Part shown: positions 17,386 to 26,104 of the stretch, one piece after another
How the letters are laid out: each line of letters opens with the position of its first letter
How positions within the stretch are numbered: the stretch's first letter is position 1
Origin: RYN-230 sp963813975
GTDB taxonomy: Bacteria > Actinomycetota > Actinomycetes > Streptosporangiales > Streptosporangiaceae
Length of the DNA stretch: 64,000 nucleotides
Assembly: GCA_963813975.1 (NCBI GenBank)
Contig: CAWFAP010000008.1
Span: 248,001 to 312,000, forward strand
Reading direction: 5' to 3'
Program-made: the position numbers and the translations under genes
Notes under the pieces: model-generated
Database searches by the model: none
Told to the model about the DNA's origin: nothing
Seen by the model: the letters and a program-made list of their open reading frames with translations, nothing else

Positions 17386-17641
17386 GACGGCAGCCTTGAC
17401 CGCCAGCGCGCAGCCGTCAAACCGTTTCACGCGGCCAGGACCGGCCGAGAGACCAGAAAGACCAGGCTAAACGCCGGCTTCATCGCACCAGCAGGCCGCA
17501 TACTCCTCTGCCGCGATCCGGGCGTGTTCAGGCTGGCGACGTACTGCCGCCGATCGTTCCTCGGCGCGCCATGACTGGGGCCAGGCGGCGAGGCCGTGAA
17601 AGCCCCGGCTTGGCTGGGCCGGGGTGTCCTCGGGCTGGCGC

Positions 17642-18280
17642 TCAGCAGCCGTCGTACGGGGCCCAGGCGCTGGTGCCGGACTGCGCGTACTCCTTCGCGA
17701 AGGCGTAGTTCTGCTCAGCCACGGACGCATTCTCTGGCAAGCCAGAAAAACCGAGGCCGTGCCAGGTGGACGGCAGGAAGCCGTACAGGCCTCCGGCGCC
17801 GCTGGACGGATTGACTGCCCGGGGGTTCCCGCTGCTCTCGCGCTGGATCACGCAGCTGCGGAAGCTGCCCGGTATGCCGGACCGCGTCGCGCGGCGCGCG
17901 GCAGCAGGAGCCACCGTGTCTGCCACCGACGCGCCGCCGCTCACCGGGGCAGCGGAAGCCGGGCGGGCATGCCGCGGTGCCGCGGTCGTCGCCTGCGCCT
18001 CCCGGATCAGCCATCGGCTGACCCGCGCTCCGCGGGGCACGATCAGCCGCTCCCCGGGCACGATCATGGACGGGTCGGGTACCTGCCGCCGGTTTGCCCA
18101 CCACAGGGCGGGCCACTCTGCAGCGGTCCCGTACTCGCGCAGGCTGATCGCGCTGAGCGAGTCACCCCGCTGAACCACGATGTCGTGACGGGCCGGTTGA
18201 GCTGTTCCAGGATGCAGCGAAATCGTGACCGCGACCAGAGACTTGGCCACCCCGCCAGCTGCAATACTGAGAAGCGTCAT
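17642..18280 (-). CDS. LysM domain lytic transglycosylase (Rpf/SLT-like)
   Basis: A 212-residue protein. A hydrophobic N-terminus (LLSIAAGGVAKSLVAVTI) acts as a signal or anchor. One LysM-like module follows (IVVQRGDSLSAISLREYG ... VPGERLIVP, residues 35-82). After a Pro/Ala linker comes a transglycosylase-like domain with Glu148 in CVIQRESSGNP and GGLYGFLPSTWHGLG. Cys143 and the last residue Cys212 probably form a disulfide. It should cleave peptidoglycan, as in resuscitation-promoting or spore-related factors. The long structured leader suggests RNA-level control. Confidence 0.85.
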   Translation of the reverse strand: MTLLSIAAGGVAKSLVAVTISLHPGTAQPARHDIVVQRGDSLSAISLREYGTAAEWPALWWANRRQVPDPSMIVPGERLIVPRGARVSRWLIREAQATTAAPRHARPASAAPVSGGASVADTVAPAAARRATRSGIPGSFRSCVIQRESSGNPRAVNPSSGAGGLYGFLPSTWHGLGFSGLPENASVAEQNYAFAKEYAQSGTSAWAPYDGC

Positions 18281-18391
18281 GGCTTGTTACCTCCGAGGTT
18301 CCGTTGCCATGCAAAGGCCCCGGCCGCGTGCTGCAACACGCTTTGGCCGGGGCCGCCTTAATGTGATTACCCGTCGCTTATTCAGGTAACC
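18281..18391 (-). promoter_or_regulatory. Structured 5' leader of the transglycosylase gene
   Basis: Three elements are visible in RNA order. GGTTACC/GGTAATC can pair (18365-18391). A 10-bp perfect stem GGCCCCGGCC/GGCCGGGGCC (18316-18325 with 18345-18354) has an inner GCGTG/CACGC stem and is followed by TTTG on the RNA strand, like an attenuator. Finally ACCT pairs with AGGT over the GGAGGT ribosome site. c-di-AMP (ydaO) riboswitches precede similar genes in streptomycetes, but the ydaO core sequences were not recognised here. Confidence 0.5.
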
Positions 18392-18697
18392 TTTCGCGAT
18401 CGGCGCGGCGACATCAGCCACGGCGGTACGGCGGCGATTATGAGCAAATATCGCTACAGACTGAACCGGCCGTCCTGGCCAAACGGATCGACAGACCGGT
18501 GCGCCGCGCGCTCGGCTCACAGTAGGTCGAATAGTTATGGCGCGTCTTCCTCGTGGGGGAACGTCAGTAATTGCCGCATGTAGCCCGGCTTGGCCTCATG
18601 TACCAGCCGGGGGGTGCCATGGTCAGGGCGACAGAACCAGCATGCGCAATTGGCGGGCCTTGGTCCTTGCACACAGTCTCGCCTGGGAATCCCACGG

Positions 18698-20845
18698 TCA
18701 GGAACCCGGGGCGTCGCCATGTCCGAACGACGCCCGCAGCGCATCGGTCAGCAATGCGACCAGCGTCTCGAGCTGCACGTCGGCCGAGGAGGAATCCTCC
18801 TGGTCTGACCCGTCCAGCGCCCGGGCGGCGAGCCCCGCCTTGTTGTCGATCAGCCCGGCGATCCGGGCGTCGATGGTCTGCGCGGCGATGATGCGCCACG
18901 CGGTCACCGGTTCGGCCTGCCCGATGCGGTGGCTGCGGTCGATGGCCTGGGTCTGCTCCGCGTCGGTCCAGGACAGCTCGGCCAGCACGATGTTCGAGGC
19001 GACCTGTAGGTTCAGGCCTACGCCCGCCGCGGTCAGCGAGCACACGGCGACCGCGACGTCCGGGTCATTCACGAAGGCTTCGACGTTCGCCTGCCGCGCT
19101 AGGGGCGTCTGGCCGCCACGGATCGACGAGAAGCGCACCTCCTGCCGGGTGAAGATCTCTTCGGCGGCGTCCATCACGTCGATGTGCTTGGCGAAGAAGA
19201 CGACCTTGCCGGCGCTGCGGGCCAGCTGAGCCGCGTAGTCCGCGGCCAGCCCGGCCTTCGCCTGGCCGATGCGCCGCATCATGGTGAACACGTTCTCGGA
19301 CTGGGCGGTCGCCGCCTCCTTCAGCTCCGACCGGGCCACCCGGCGGACGAGGTCGTGGTCGATTCCCCCGGCGCCGATGTCGGAGGATTGGTTCGCGAGC
19401 GCGGTCTTGTACCGCGCCATCATCCGGTCAGCAAGGTCCCGTTCTGCCGCCCGGATCGACCGGCCGGCTCGTTCGTCCAGCTCAACGGGGAGGTCGGCGA
19501 TACGGCGGGCGGGGATGTCGGCGGCGACGTCGAGCTTGCGCCGGCGTACGACGCCCAGGTCGATCACGCACTGGCGCGCCGCGGCGTAGAAGCCTCGGTC
19601 GGCGGGCGTCAGTCCGGTGTCTTCAAGCTCGTCCATTAGCTCGTCGAGGGGCTTGCTGTCGTCGATCCAGCCGAGGAACTGCCAGATCGCCCGGAAGTCC
19701 TCGATGTCGTTGATCAGCGGGGTGCCGGTCAGCGCCATCAGCAGGGGCCGGTCCGTACGGGATCGGATGCGGTCGGAGAGCGCGAGGACGTTCTGCGAGC
19801 GCTGCGAGGCCTTGTTCTTCGTGAAGTGAGCCTCGTCCACGACCATGCCGCGGAAGCTGAAGTCACCGAGCCAGCCCATGTGGCGGTCGAGAACCTCGTA
19901 GTTGAGCACGACGATATCGGCGAAACCGTCGACAGCCTCGCCGTTGCCCTGCACCACGGTGGCCGTGCGGTGGGGAACCCAGCGGGCCGCCTCACGGGCC
20001 CAGTTGGTCTTGACGACGTTCGGCACGACGACGAGCAGCGGGTAGGCGTTCGCTGCCTCCGCGGCGAGCAACGCCTGGGCTGTCTTACCCAGTCCCGGCT
20101 CATCGGCGAGCAGGAACGTCCGGCGACCGGCCGCGGCCGCGGCGACCAGCTGCCCCTGGTGCGGCATCAGTTCCAGGCCCGCCGGGGTGAACCGTGCCGT
20201 CGGCGCCGGGAGCGCCATGCACGCCGGGGCTCCCCCGCCGCCACGCTCGAAGGAACTCAGCAGCGGGCCGAGCAGCTCCCAGCCGGCCAGGCGGCGCGGA
20301 CGGGAGGTGCGCTCCGGAACGGCGGAGAAGTCGGGGGCGAGAAAGGGGTTCGCCAGTTGCCGGGAGACCACCGATTGCGGCACGACCCGCCGCTCCGAGC
20401 CGGCGGAAGCTGTAGCAGTCTCCGTAGGCGCGATCTCCTCGGGCGCCGGCTCGATCCCGAGGTCCCGCAGCATCTCCCGCTTGAGTGACCGGGCCGCGTC
20501 GGAGACGCTGGAACCCTCGGCGAGCAGCGCCAGTAGCCCAGCGTCCTGGACGGCGGTCGTCGCGAGGATGGCCGCGACGTCGTCCAGCTGCTTGAGCTGC
20601 TTGGCCCAATGACTGTCGCTTCCGGCCGCCGCCCGGACGCGAGCACGCTCGTCCCGGAGCAGCAGGGCGACGGCCTGGAACTTCGCGCGCACGGCGGGTG
20701 TCACGCGGCCGCGCCGGGCAGCCGCCTCGACCTCACGGACGGTTCGTGCGAGCACCGGGACGACATCGCCGCGGTGGTGGGCGCGTCGCTGCTTGCGCGG
20801 GGCGGTACGGCGAGCGCCCGTCTGGCGCTGGCCTGGTCGAGCCAC
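18698..20845 (-). CDS. SNF2-family DEAD/DEAH-box helicase (SMARCAL1-like)
   Basis: About 715 residues. After a basic, helical N-terminal region of about 220 residues come the SNF2 motifs in order: LMPHQGQLVAA (Q-like), I DEPGLGKT, Ia LLVVVPNVVKTNW, II VVDEAHF, III LMALTGTP, then the C-terminal lobe with GKVVFFAKHIDVM, SLTAAGVGLNLQ and VI QAIDRSHRIGQ. It is a double-stranded DNA translocase or annealing helicase. GTG 20845 is preferred because AAGGAG lies 6 nt before it; the in-frame ATG at 20899 has none. It is isolated from its neighbours, with 627 nt empty upstream. Confidence 0.87.
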   Translation of the reverse strand: MARPGQRQTGARRTAPRKQRRAHHRGDVVPVLARTVREVEAAARRGRVTPAVRAKFQAVALLLRDERARVRAAAGSDSHWAKQLKQLDDVAAILATTAVQDAGLLALLAEGSSVSDAARSLKREMLRDLGIEPAPEEIAPTETATASAGSERRVVPQSVVSRQLANPFLAPDFSAVPERTSRPRRLAGWELLGPLLSSFERGGGGAPACMALPAPTARFTPAGLELMPHQGQLVAAAAAGRRTFLLADEPGLGKTAQALLAAEAANAYPLLVVVPNVVKTNWAREAARWVPHRTATVVQGNGEAVDGFADIVVLNYEVLDRHMGWLGDFSFRGMVVDEAHFTKNKASQRSQNVLALSDRIRSRTDRPLLMALTGTPLINDIEDFRAIWQFLGWIDDSKPLDELMDELEDTGLTPADRGFYAAARQCVIDLGVVRRRKLDVAADIPARRIADLPVELDERAGRSIRAAERDLADRMMARYKTALANQSSDIGAGGIDHDLVRRVARSELKEAATAQSENVFTMMRRIGQAKAGLAADYAAQLARSAGKVVFFAKHIDVMDAAEEIFTRQEVRFSSIRGGQTPLARQANVEAFVNDPDVAVAVCSLTAAGVGLNLQVASNIVLAELSWTDAEQTQAIDRSHRIGQAEPVTAWRIIAAQTIDARIAGLIDNKAGLAARALDGSDQEDSSSADVQLETLVALLTDALRASFGHGDAPGS

Positions 20846-21472
20846 AGACTTCTCCTTCGGAATGCCGGGACACGGTGGCCACGGCAGCATGCCGCACACA
20901 CCCGCGGCCCGGGGCGAGGAACGTGCCCCGGGCAGCGGGCCTGGCGCTGTGAACGCCGAGCCGGCTTGCGGATGTCCGGCGATCGACGCAGGCGGGCCTC
21001 GGCAAGCCTTCTACAGAACCCTGAGCCGCCGGTGGGTGGGCTGGAGGCCCACGGCACGGGGAAAGTCGTCGCCGGACGGCCGGCTCGGTTCTCGGTACCG
21101 CTCATGTTAACGCGTGCGAGAGCGCATAATTCCCGGCCGCCCTGTGGGTGAACGTCCTCAATTGCGCTGATGTCACGCTTCTTCGGTGGTTAGCCAGTTC
21201 CATGACTGTGTGGGTCGCTACCCGATGCAACCGAGGTGAGCACGCCCGCCTCGCTGCGCAGACGCTGCGCCCGGTCAGCATGGCCGTAGCCTGCCGCCGC
21301 AGACGACCAGTGGGCCATCGGCCGCATCGTCATGAGTCGATCACAGAGGGTGATTACCGTGGCAGGGGAAATGCCGGGCTCCGGGAGACCACCTGCCTGC
21401 TCGGGGAACATCTCGTCGCCGCGAGCGCACCTCGTACCGTCGATCAGGACGCGTGACACGGTCGTGCCAGGG
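20846..21472. other. Gap with no recognised gene
   Basis: This 627-nt region lies upstream of the helicase. All open frames here are short, lack ribosome sites and show no family motif. It must hold the helicase promoter; no confident -35/-10 pair was found. Confidence 0.4.
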
Positions 21473-21724
21473 TCAGCGGTTGCGCAGGGAGATCTTGTCG
21501 GATTCAGCGATGTTGTCGGCTTCCACGGCTCGCAGTCCTTCACCCAGGCGTTCGCGGGCTTGCCGCAGAAGCTTGAGCGCGTTGGTGGACGGGTTCTGCA
21601 CAGCAGCGCGATCCGGAGCAGCCCCATGCTCCTCGATCAGGTGTGCCTGAAGTGCCGCAGCGACTTCATCGGCCGCCTTCAGCGCGTGATAGATGGCCCG
21701 GTCCCGTGCCGTGTCGTCAACCAT
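21473..21724 (-). CDS. Hypothetical helical protein, 83 residues
   Basis: It starts MVDDTARDRAIYHALKAADE and is mostly alpha-helical with a central NPSTNALKLLRQARERL. The product is acidic at the start and end, with no membrane segment. A GGGAGA element lies 12 nt before ATG 21724, which is rather far. The upstream extension of this frame is Pro/Arg-rich and unlikely to be coding. Function unknown. Confidence 0.5.
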   Translation of the reverse strand: MVDDTARDRAIYHALKAADEVAAALQAHLIEEHGAAPDRAAVQNPSTNALKLLRQARERLGEGLRAVEADNIAESDKISLRNR

Positions 21725-21950
21725 GCGGCCAGTATCTCCCGCAGCCTCCTTCCGCGGCACCCGCAGACACGCGCCGATGGGGAAGCGCCAGCCTGCCGGG
21801 CCCGGTCCGGCCGGGCCAGGTCTGGCCGGGCAGGCAGACCGTGGCCACGGTCCCCAAGTCTCCCCCTCTGCCTCGGGACACGAGCTGCCTCGGGACACGA
21901 GGGCCATCAGCGGCGGGTAGAAGTGGCTGACACGCCGATTGTCGGGCACC

Positions 21951-22355
21951 ATGAATCAGGTGACCGACCGCGCACGGGTGAGCGGGTGGCTGAGAGGGTA
22001 CGAGGCCGCCTGGCGGGCCCCAGGCACTGAGGGCCTAGACGCCCTATTCACCGCCGCCGCCACCTATCGGCAATCCCCCTACGAACGGCCTGTTACTGGC
22101 CTGGACGCCATTAAGCGGATGTGGGAGGAAGAAAGAGAAGGCCCTGACGAGGTCTTCACCCTGGCCACAGACATCCTCGCGGTCGAGGGCCCAACAGCGG
22201 TGGTCCGCGCCGAGGTCGCCTATGGAGATCCGCCTCGCCAGGAGTACCGCGATCTGTGGGTCCTCCGGCTCGCCGATGACGGCCGCTGCTCCTGGTTCGA
22301 GGAGTGGCCCTACTGGCCAGGGCGCCCCCACTCCGCTCGCGGCAACCTGGCTTAG
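21951..22355 (+). CDS. SnoaL-like / NTF2-superfamily protein
   Basis: A 134-residue protein with the cone-shaped NTF2 fold pattern: an N-terminal helix (RVSGWLRGYEAAWRAPG), then ALFTAAATYRQSPYERPV, GLDAIKRMWEEEREG and a C-terminal sheet ending RCSWFEEWPYWPGR. Members bind or isomerise small molecules, but many have no known role. GTG of the next gene begins 3 nt after the stop, so the two are probably cotranscribed. Confidence 0.75.
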   Translation: MNQVTDRARVSGWLRGYEAAWRAPGTEGLDALFTAAATYRQSPYERPVTGLDAIKRMWEEEREGPDEVFTLATDILAVEGPTAVVRAEVAYGDPPRQEYRDLWVLRLADDGRCSWFEEWPYWPGRPHSARGNLA

Positions 22356-22357
22356 AC

Positions 22358-22777
22358 GTGCTTGATCCGCAGGCAGTTCTGAGTCAGGCGAGCCAAGGCA
22401 CGGCCCCGGCGACCTGGCGGGTCTTCACCAAGGAGAGAGGCCGGGTACGCGGCTTTCTGCGCGGGACGTCGGCAGATCCTGATCCGCTGCTCGTCATCAC
22501 CCCGGACGGCGTGGTGGAGTACATCGACGGTAAGAAGCCGACCGCGGTGGTCGATTTCGGCGACCTCTCGCAGATCAGGTTGCGGGTCAGCGGGAGCACG
22601 TTCTCTGACAGCATCCAGGTCCGGCTGGATGTCTGGCTCGACTTGCAGTACCGGGACGGCAGGAAGTCAAAGTGGCGCTCGGCCTCGTTCGCCAGCCAGT
22701 ACCAGACCATCCAGGCATTCATCGAGGCCTACGGCGCCCACCAAGCGCTGCGCGGTGGCGGCCTGCACCCGCACTGA
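22358..22777 (+). CDS. Conserved hypothetical protein, 139 residues
   Basis: Not assigned to a named family. The protein is a soluble alpha/beta chain with TWRVFTKERGRVRGFL, LLVITPDGVVEYIDGKK and a strand-rich middle (IRLRVSGSTFSDSIQVRLDVWLD is longer than its likely core), ending with a helix (TIQAFIEAYGAH). This is reminiscent of PH-like folds. GTG 22358 lies 3 nt after the SnoaL-like stop. Confidence 0.6.
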   Translation: MLDPQAVLSQASQGTAPATWRVFTKERGRVRGFLRGTSADPDPLLVITPDGVVEYIDGKKPTAVVDFGDLSQIRLRVSGSTFSDSIQVRLDVWLDLQYRDGRKSKWRSASFASQYQTIQAFIEAYGAHQALRGGGLHPH

Positions 22778-22839
22778 TCCTGCCCCAGCGAGGCGCTAGC
22801 CTCGGTCAGTCGGGATCGGCGGCTGCGGAGGCGGGGAGC

Positions 22840-23101
22840 ATGCAGCGTTCACGCCAGATGGTGTTCGTGTCCGGCGCGCCGGGGGCAGGCAAAACCAGCC
22901 TGGCTGTGCCGCTGGCCGCTGAACTAGGATTCGCCCTCGTCTGCTGACGCCCCGTCGGTGGTCATAGAGGCTAACTTCCGGCCGCGTGACCCTTACCAGC
23001 GGCGGAAAATTTCCGCTCTGGCGGAGCAGCCAGTCAACGTTTACCGCCAATGCAACCCAGGGCTTGGCGACACGGCGTTGGCTGGCGTCATGGCCGGTTA
23101 A
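22840..23101 (+). pseudogene. P-loop kinase-like gene with internal deletion and frameshift
   Basis: The start MQRSRQMVFVSGAPGAGKTS has a perfect Walker A, but the frame stops at 22947 after LGFALVC. Immediately afterwards a different frame reads VVIEANFRPRDPYQRRKI and VNVYRQCNPG, which belongs to the middle-to-late part of the same AAA/zeta-toxin-like kinase family. The roughly 60-80 residues that normally separate the two blocks are missing, so this is a deletion remnant and not just a base error. Confidence 0.7.
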
Positions 23102-23130
23102 CCGCGGGCAGCCTCCGGTTCGCAGCCCGA

Positions 23131-23721
23131 TCAGGCCGCCCTAACGGCTATCCCCGGGTAGTCGAGCACCAAGCCGGTCTCGTCGTAGACCAGACGGCAC
23201 GTGAAATCAAAGACCGGGGCGCTGTAGTCATAGCACTGGCGCGTGGCCTCGTCGGGGGTACGTACGTAAGTCTGCTCCAGCCGCTGCACGTCAAGACCGA
23301 CAGCGCGGACGTAAGCGGCAGGAGCAGCCGCCATGGCCGCCACTGGCAGGCTCATCCGGCGCACGGGCAGCGCGTTGGTCATGGCCGAGGACTCCAGGTC
23401 CACATCCAGGCAGCCGTCCAGGTGGGGCGCGATCTGCCCATCAACTAGCCAGCGGCCTGCTCCGTCTGCCTCAAGCAGCCTTGTGCTGAATCCGGCCGGT
23501 GACCGTCCGCGGATCCGGGCCCTGCGCGTTGCCCAGCTCGAGTCCAACTGGATGGCGTACTCAACGGCCCAGGTCGCGCCGTCCTCGGTCGCGGTGGTCC
23601 ATCCCTCGATATGGCGCCCGCCGTCGCGAGCCTGGAAATACACGACCTCAAAGCCGGTCCGGGCGCCCAGATGCTGCCACGCAGCAGTCGCGGGCATTGA
23701 CGCGGATGACATGGCCATCAT
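23131..23721 (-). CDS. Putative glycolipid-binding family protein
   Basis: A 196-residue protein that matches the putative glycolipid-binding family throughout: RWLVDGQIAPHLDGCLDVDL, SAMTNALPVRRM, RLEQTYVRTPDE and the end FTCRLVYDETGLVLDYPGI. The chain is a continuous beta-barrel-like fold with no signal peptide, so probably cytoplasmic. Biochemical function is not established. It is a single-gene unit. Confidence 0.8.
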   Translation of the reverse strand: MMAMSSASMPATAAWQHLGARTGFEVVYFQARDGGRHIEGWTTATEDGATWAVEYAIQLDSSWATRRARIRGRSPAGFSTRLLEADGAGRWLVDGQIAPHLDGCLDVDLESSAMTNALPVRRMSLPVAAMAAAPAAYVRAVGLDVQRLEQTYVRTPDEATRQCYDYSAPVFDFTCRLVYDETGLVLDYPGIAVRAA

Positions 23722-23920
23722 TTCCCTTCACGCTGCGGCTACAGGGACATGCTCGCCCCTACTCACATGCCCTGATGGTGCGGTCTACAGCCTGCGGATC
23801 TTCAAACCGGGTCCCGGAGACTGGCTGAGTTCTGGCCAGGGGAGGTGCGGATGCGTCACTGTCGGTGCCGCCGCCCGGTGGTACCGTCGGCGGCATCACA
23901 GCCCGATCGAGGAGGCAACG

Positions 23921-24970
23921 ATGACCGCACCGCTGCAGGTGATCGCGTTGAGCTTCAGTAGTGGTGCGGGTGCGGAGGACCGGATCCTGGCCGAGGTGGA
24001 TCGTCTCCGCGGCCGGGGAGTTCTCCGCCTGCTCGACATGCTCTTCGCGGCCAAAAACCAGGATGGCTCCATCGAGCGGCTGGCTGTTGGCAATGACGAG
24101 GACTTCGGCTCGCTCCTGGCGGCGGTTGTTCCTGTGGCGGACGGAGGACCGGCCACACCGGCGCCAAATGGCGCCGCGGCAGCGTTTGACCCGACCGACG
24201 CGCGGGCCCTGGCCGAATCCCTCCAGCCGGGGACCGCTGTGGCGTTCCTGCTCGTCGAGCACCACTGGGCCGCCCCGCTGTTTGACGCCATAGCCGAGAC
24301 CGGCGGCATGCTGATCGGTGAGGGCTTCCTGACCTCCGAGACCGGGCTGGTGGTGGGAGCCGAGGTCGCCGCCATGGAGGAAGCGTCGGAGGTGATCGCC
24401 CAGGCCCAGGCCGATGAGGCCGAGGCGTTGCTGGTGGCAGTGGCGGCCAGGGCCGAAGCAGCCGAGGCGGTGGCCGAGTCAGAGCAGATCCAGTCCGCCG
24501 CTGCCGCTGCCGCCGTCCGGGCGCTGATCACTGCCGGGCTGGTGGAAGAGGCGGCCGCCCACGAGGCTGTCACCGCCCTGACCGCAGCTGGCCTGATCGT
24601 GGCCGCCGCCGACCAGGCCACCGCTGACGCCGTCACCGAAGACGCCGCCACCGTGGAAGCAGCCGGCGAGGTGGCCGCCGCGTCGCTGGCGGAGTCCCTC
24701 GCCACCATCGCCGCCGCCGACGAGGTAGCCGCCGAAGCGGCCGGCGAAGCCGGGGAACGGGTCCGGGCGGCGTCGATCACCATGGCCGAGGCCCAGGTGC
24801 TGAGGTACCTCCCCAAACCACTGCCCTTCTCCGTTATCGCCGACAAGCTGGGCATCTCCCGGTCAGCAGCCAAGGAGCGAGCGGCACGCCTGTATAAGAG
24901 GCTTGGCGTCCACAGCCGGGACGAGGCGGTCGCCCGGGCCCGCTCCCTCGGCCTTATCCGCGGCGAGTAG
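23921..24970 (+). CDS. DUF6325-like protein with Ala/Glu coil and LuxR-type helix-turn-helix
   Basis: A 349-residue protein with three parts. Residues 1-155 resemble DUF6325 (LQVIALSFSSGAGAEDRIL, GVLRLLDMLFAAKNQDGS, VAFLLVEHHWA). Residues about 155-290 are a long Ala/Glu/Val helical region with two AxxAL(I/T)xAGLI-like repeats (AAAVRALITAGLVEEAA, AVTALTAAGLIVAAA). Residues about 290-349 form a LuxR/GerE-like helix-turn-helix (VLRYLPKPLPFSVIADKLG, RSAAKERAARLYKRLGV). GAGGAGG precedes ATG 23921. It may be a regulator whose sensing module is DUF6325, which is usually a stand-alone protein. Confidence 0.72.
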   Translation: MTAPLQVIALSFSSGAGAEDRILAEVDRLRGRGVLRLLDMLFAAKNQDGSIERLAVGNDEDFGSLLAAVVPVADGGPATPAPNGAAAAFDPTDARALAESLQPGTAVAFLLVEHHWAAPLFDAIAETGGMLIGEGFLTSETGLVVGAEVAAMEEASEVIAQAQADEAEALLVAVAARAEAAEAVAESEQIQSAAAAAAVRALITAGLVEEAAAHEAVTALTAAGLIVAAADQATADAVTEDAATVEAAGEVAAASLAESLATIAAADEVAAEAAGEAGERVRAASITMAEAQVLRYLPKPLPFSVIADKLGISRSAAKERAARLYKRLGVHSRDEAVARARSLGLIRGE

Positions 24971-25099
24971 CTACGGGAAGCAGACGCTCGCGCGAGCAAT
25001 GCCCGTGCTGGCCGGGCCGCACAGGTCCGGCCGAGCTGCGCCCATCACAGCGCCCCTGGATCAGGCCACGGTGACCGCTGTGATCAGCCGCCCCGGCAC

Positions 25100-25873
25100 T
25101 CAGCCGCCGGGCGCGCGTCCGCTAGCGGCGGTGAAGGCAATGGTCTGTGTCCACCAGGCCGGATCGGCGCACCGGGCAAGGAACGCGTCGATAGACCGGC
25201 CGTCCAGCCTGCCGGAGGCCACCAGGCGGGCACGCAACTCGATGACCGTCTGCTCCCAGTACCGGGCCCAGGCCGACCCACCGTTGTAGAGCGCCGTCTC
25301 TGCCGTCGCCCCGACGTCCTGCAGCCCGAGCCGCGACAGCATCGGCGGCAGCCGGCGGCCGATGAAGTAGTCGATTCGCTGCTCGCGCGACCAGGCCAGC
25401 CACCCCTCCCAGAACACGCGGACCTCAGGCGGCTCGGCCACACTGACGGGCAGGAAATCCGGCTCGATGAGCAGGATCGCCCCGCCCGGCCGGGTGCTGG
25501 CCACGAGGTTGGCCACAGCAGCCTCAGCATCGGCCACATGATGCAGCACGGCACGGGCCGTCACCAGATCAAAGTCTCCCGGCCCGACCGGTCCCGCGAG
25601 GATATCGGCCTGGCGGAACTCGAGCCCGGGTTCGTCCGTGTTCGCCAGAGACAGGTCCAGATCCACCGCGACCGCCCGCCCGCCGGGCGCGACCCGCCCG
25701 GCCAGCCAGGCCGACATGGAGCCGTTGCCACAGCCCGCCTCGAGCGTCCGCGCCCCCGGCCCGATGCCCAGCCGCTCAATGTGGCGCCGGTGCATCGGAT
25801 CGAGCAGCCGCGACATCAGCGCCAGCCGCTGCCGCTCACCTTCCCGGTGATGATCAAGAACGTACTCTGGCAT
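25100..25873 (-). CDS. Class I SAM-dependent methyltransferase
   Basis: A 257-residue enzyme. Motif I is TLEAGCGNGSMSAWLA, motif II AVAVDLDLS, motif III ADILAGPVGPGDFDLVTARAVLHHV and the post-III block GGAILLIEPDF, all in normal order. The C-terminal third (RIDYFIGRRLPPML...) probably forms a substrate lid. ATG 25873 matches the family start; an upstream TTG at 25915 is less likely. Substrate unknown. Confidence 0.85.
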   Translation of the reverse strand: MPEYVLDHHREGERQRLALMSRLLDPMHRRHIERLGIGPGARTLEAGCGNGSMSAWLAGRVAPGGRAVAVDLDLSLANTDEPGLEFRQADILAGPVGPGDFDLVTARAVLHHVADAEAAVANLVASTRPGGAILLIEPDFLPVSVAEPPEVRVFWEGWLAWSREQRIDYFIGRRLPPMLSRLGLQDVGATAETALYNGGSAWARYWEQTVIELRARLVASGRLDGRSIDAFLARCADPAWWTQTIAFTAASGRAPGG

Positions 25874-26104
25874 GCTGTTCCAGCCAGGCTCCAGCTCACG
25901 ACGTCCCGTGAGCAAACCCCCGGCTCCCCCGCAAGAGATTACGCCCCGGCAGGGCCATCACCTGCTCGGACCTGCGACCAGGCCGCAACGAACGCGCCGC
26001 GGTGGCCGGGGGACGCAGGCATTAGCCTGAACAGCGAGAAGTGACTATCCATCCCGTCCCGGAGGGCTGCGCTGACTGGAGCACGTGAACCTGCCCGTCT
26101 TGGC

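Noticed and set aside
18281..18420. Naming the transglycosylase leader a c-di-AMP (ydaO) riboswitch
   Set aside because: Gene context fits, but the conserved ydaO core segments were not seen, so only a structured leader is claimed.
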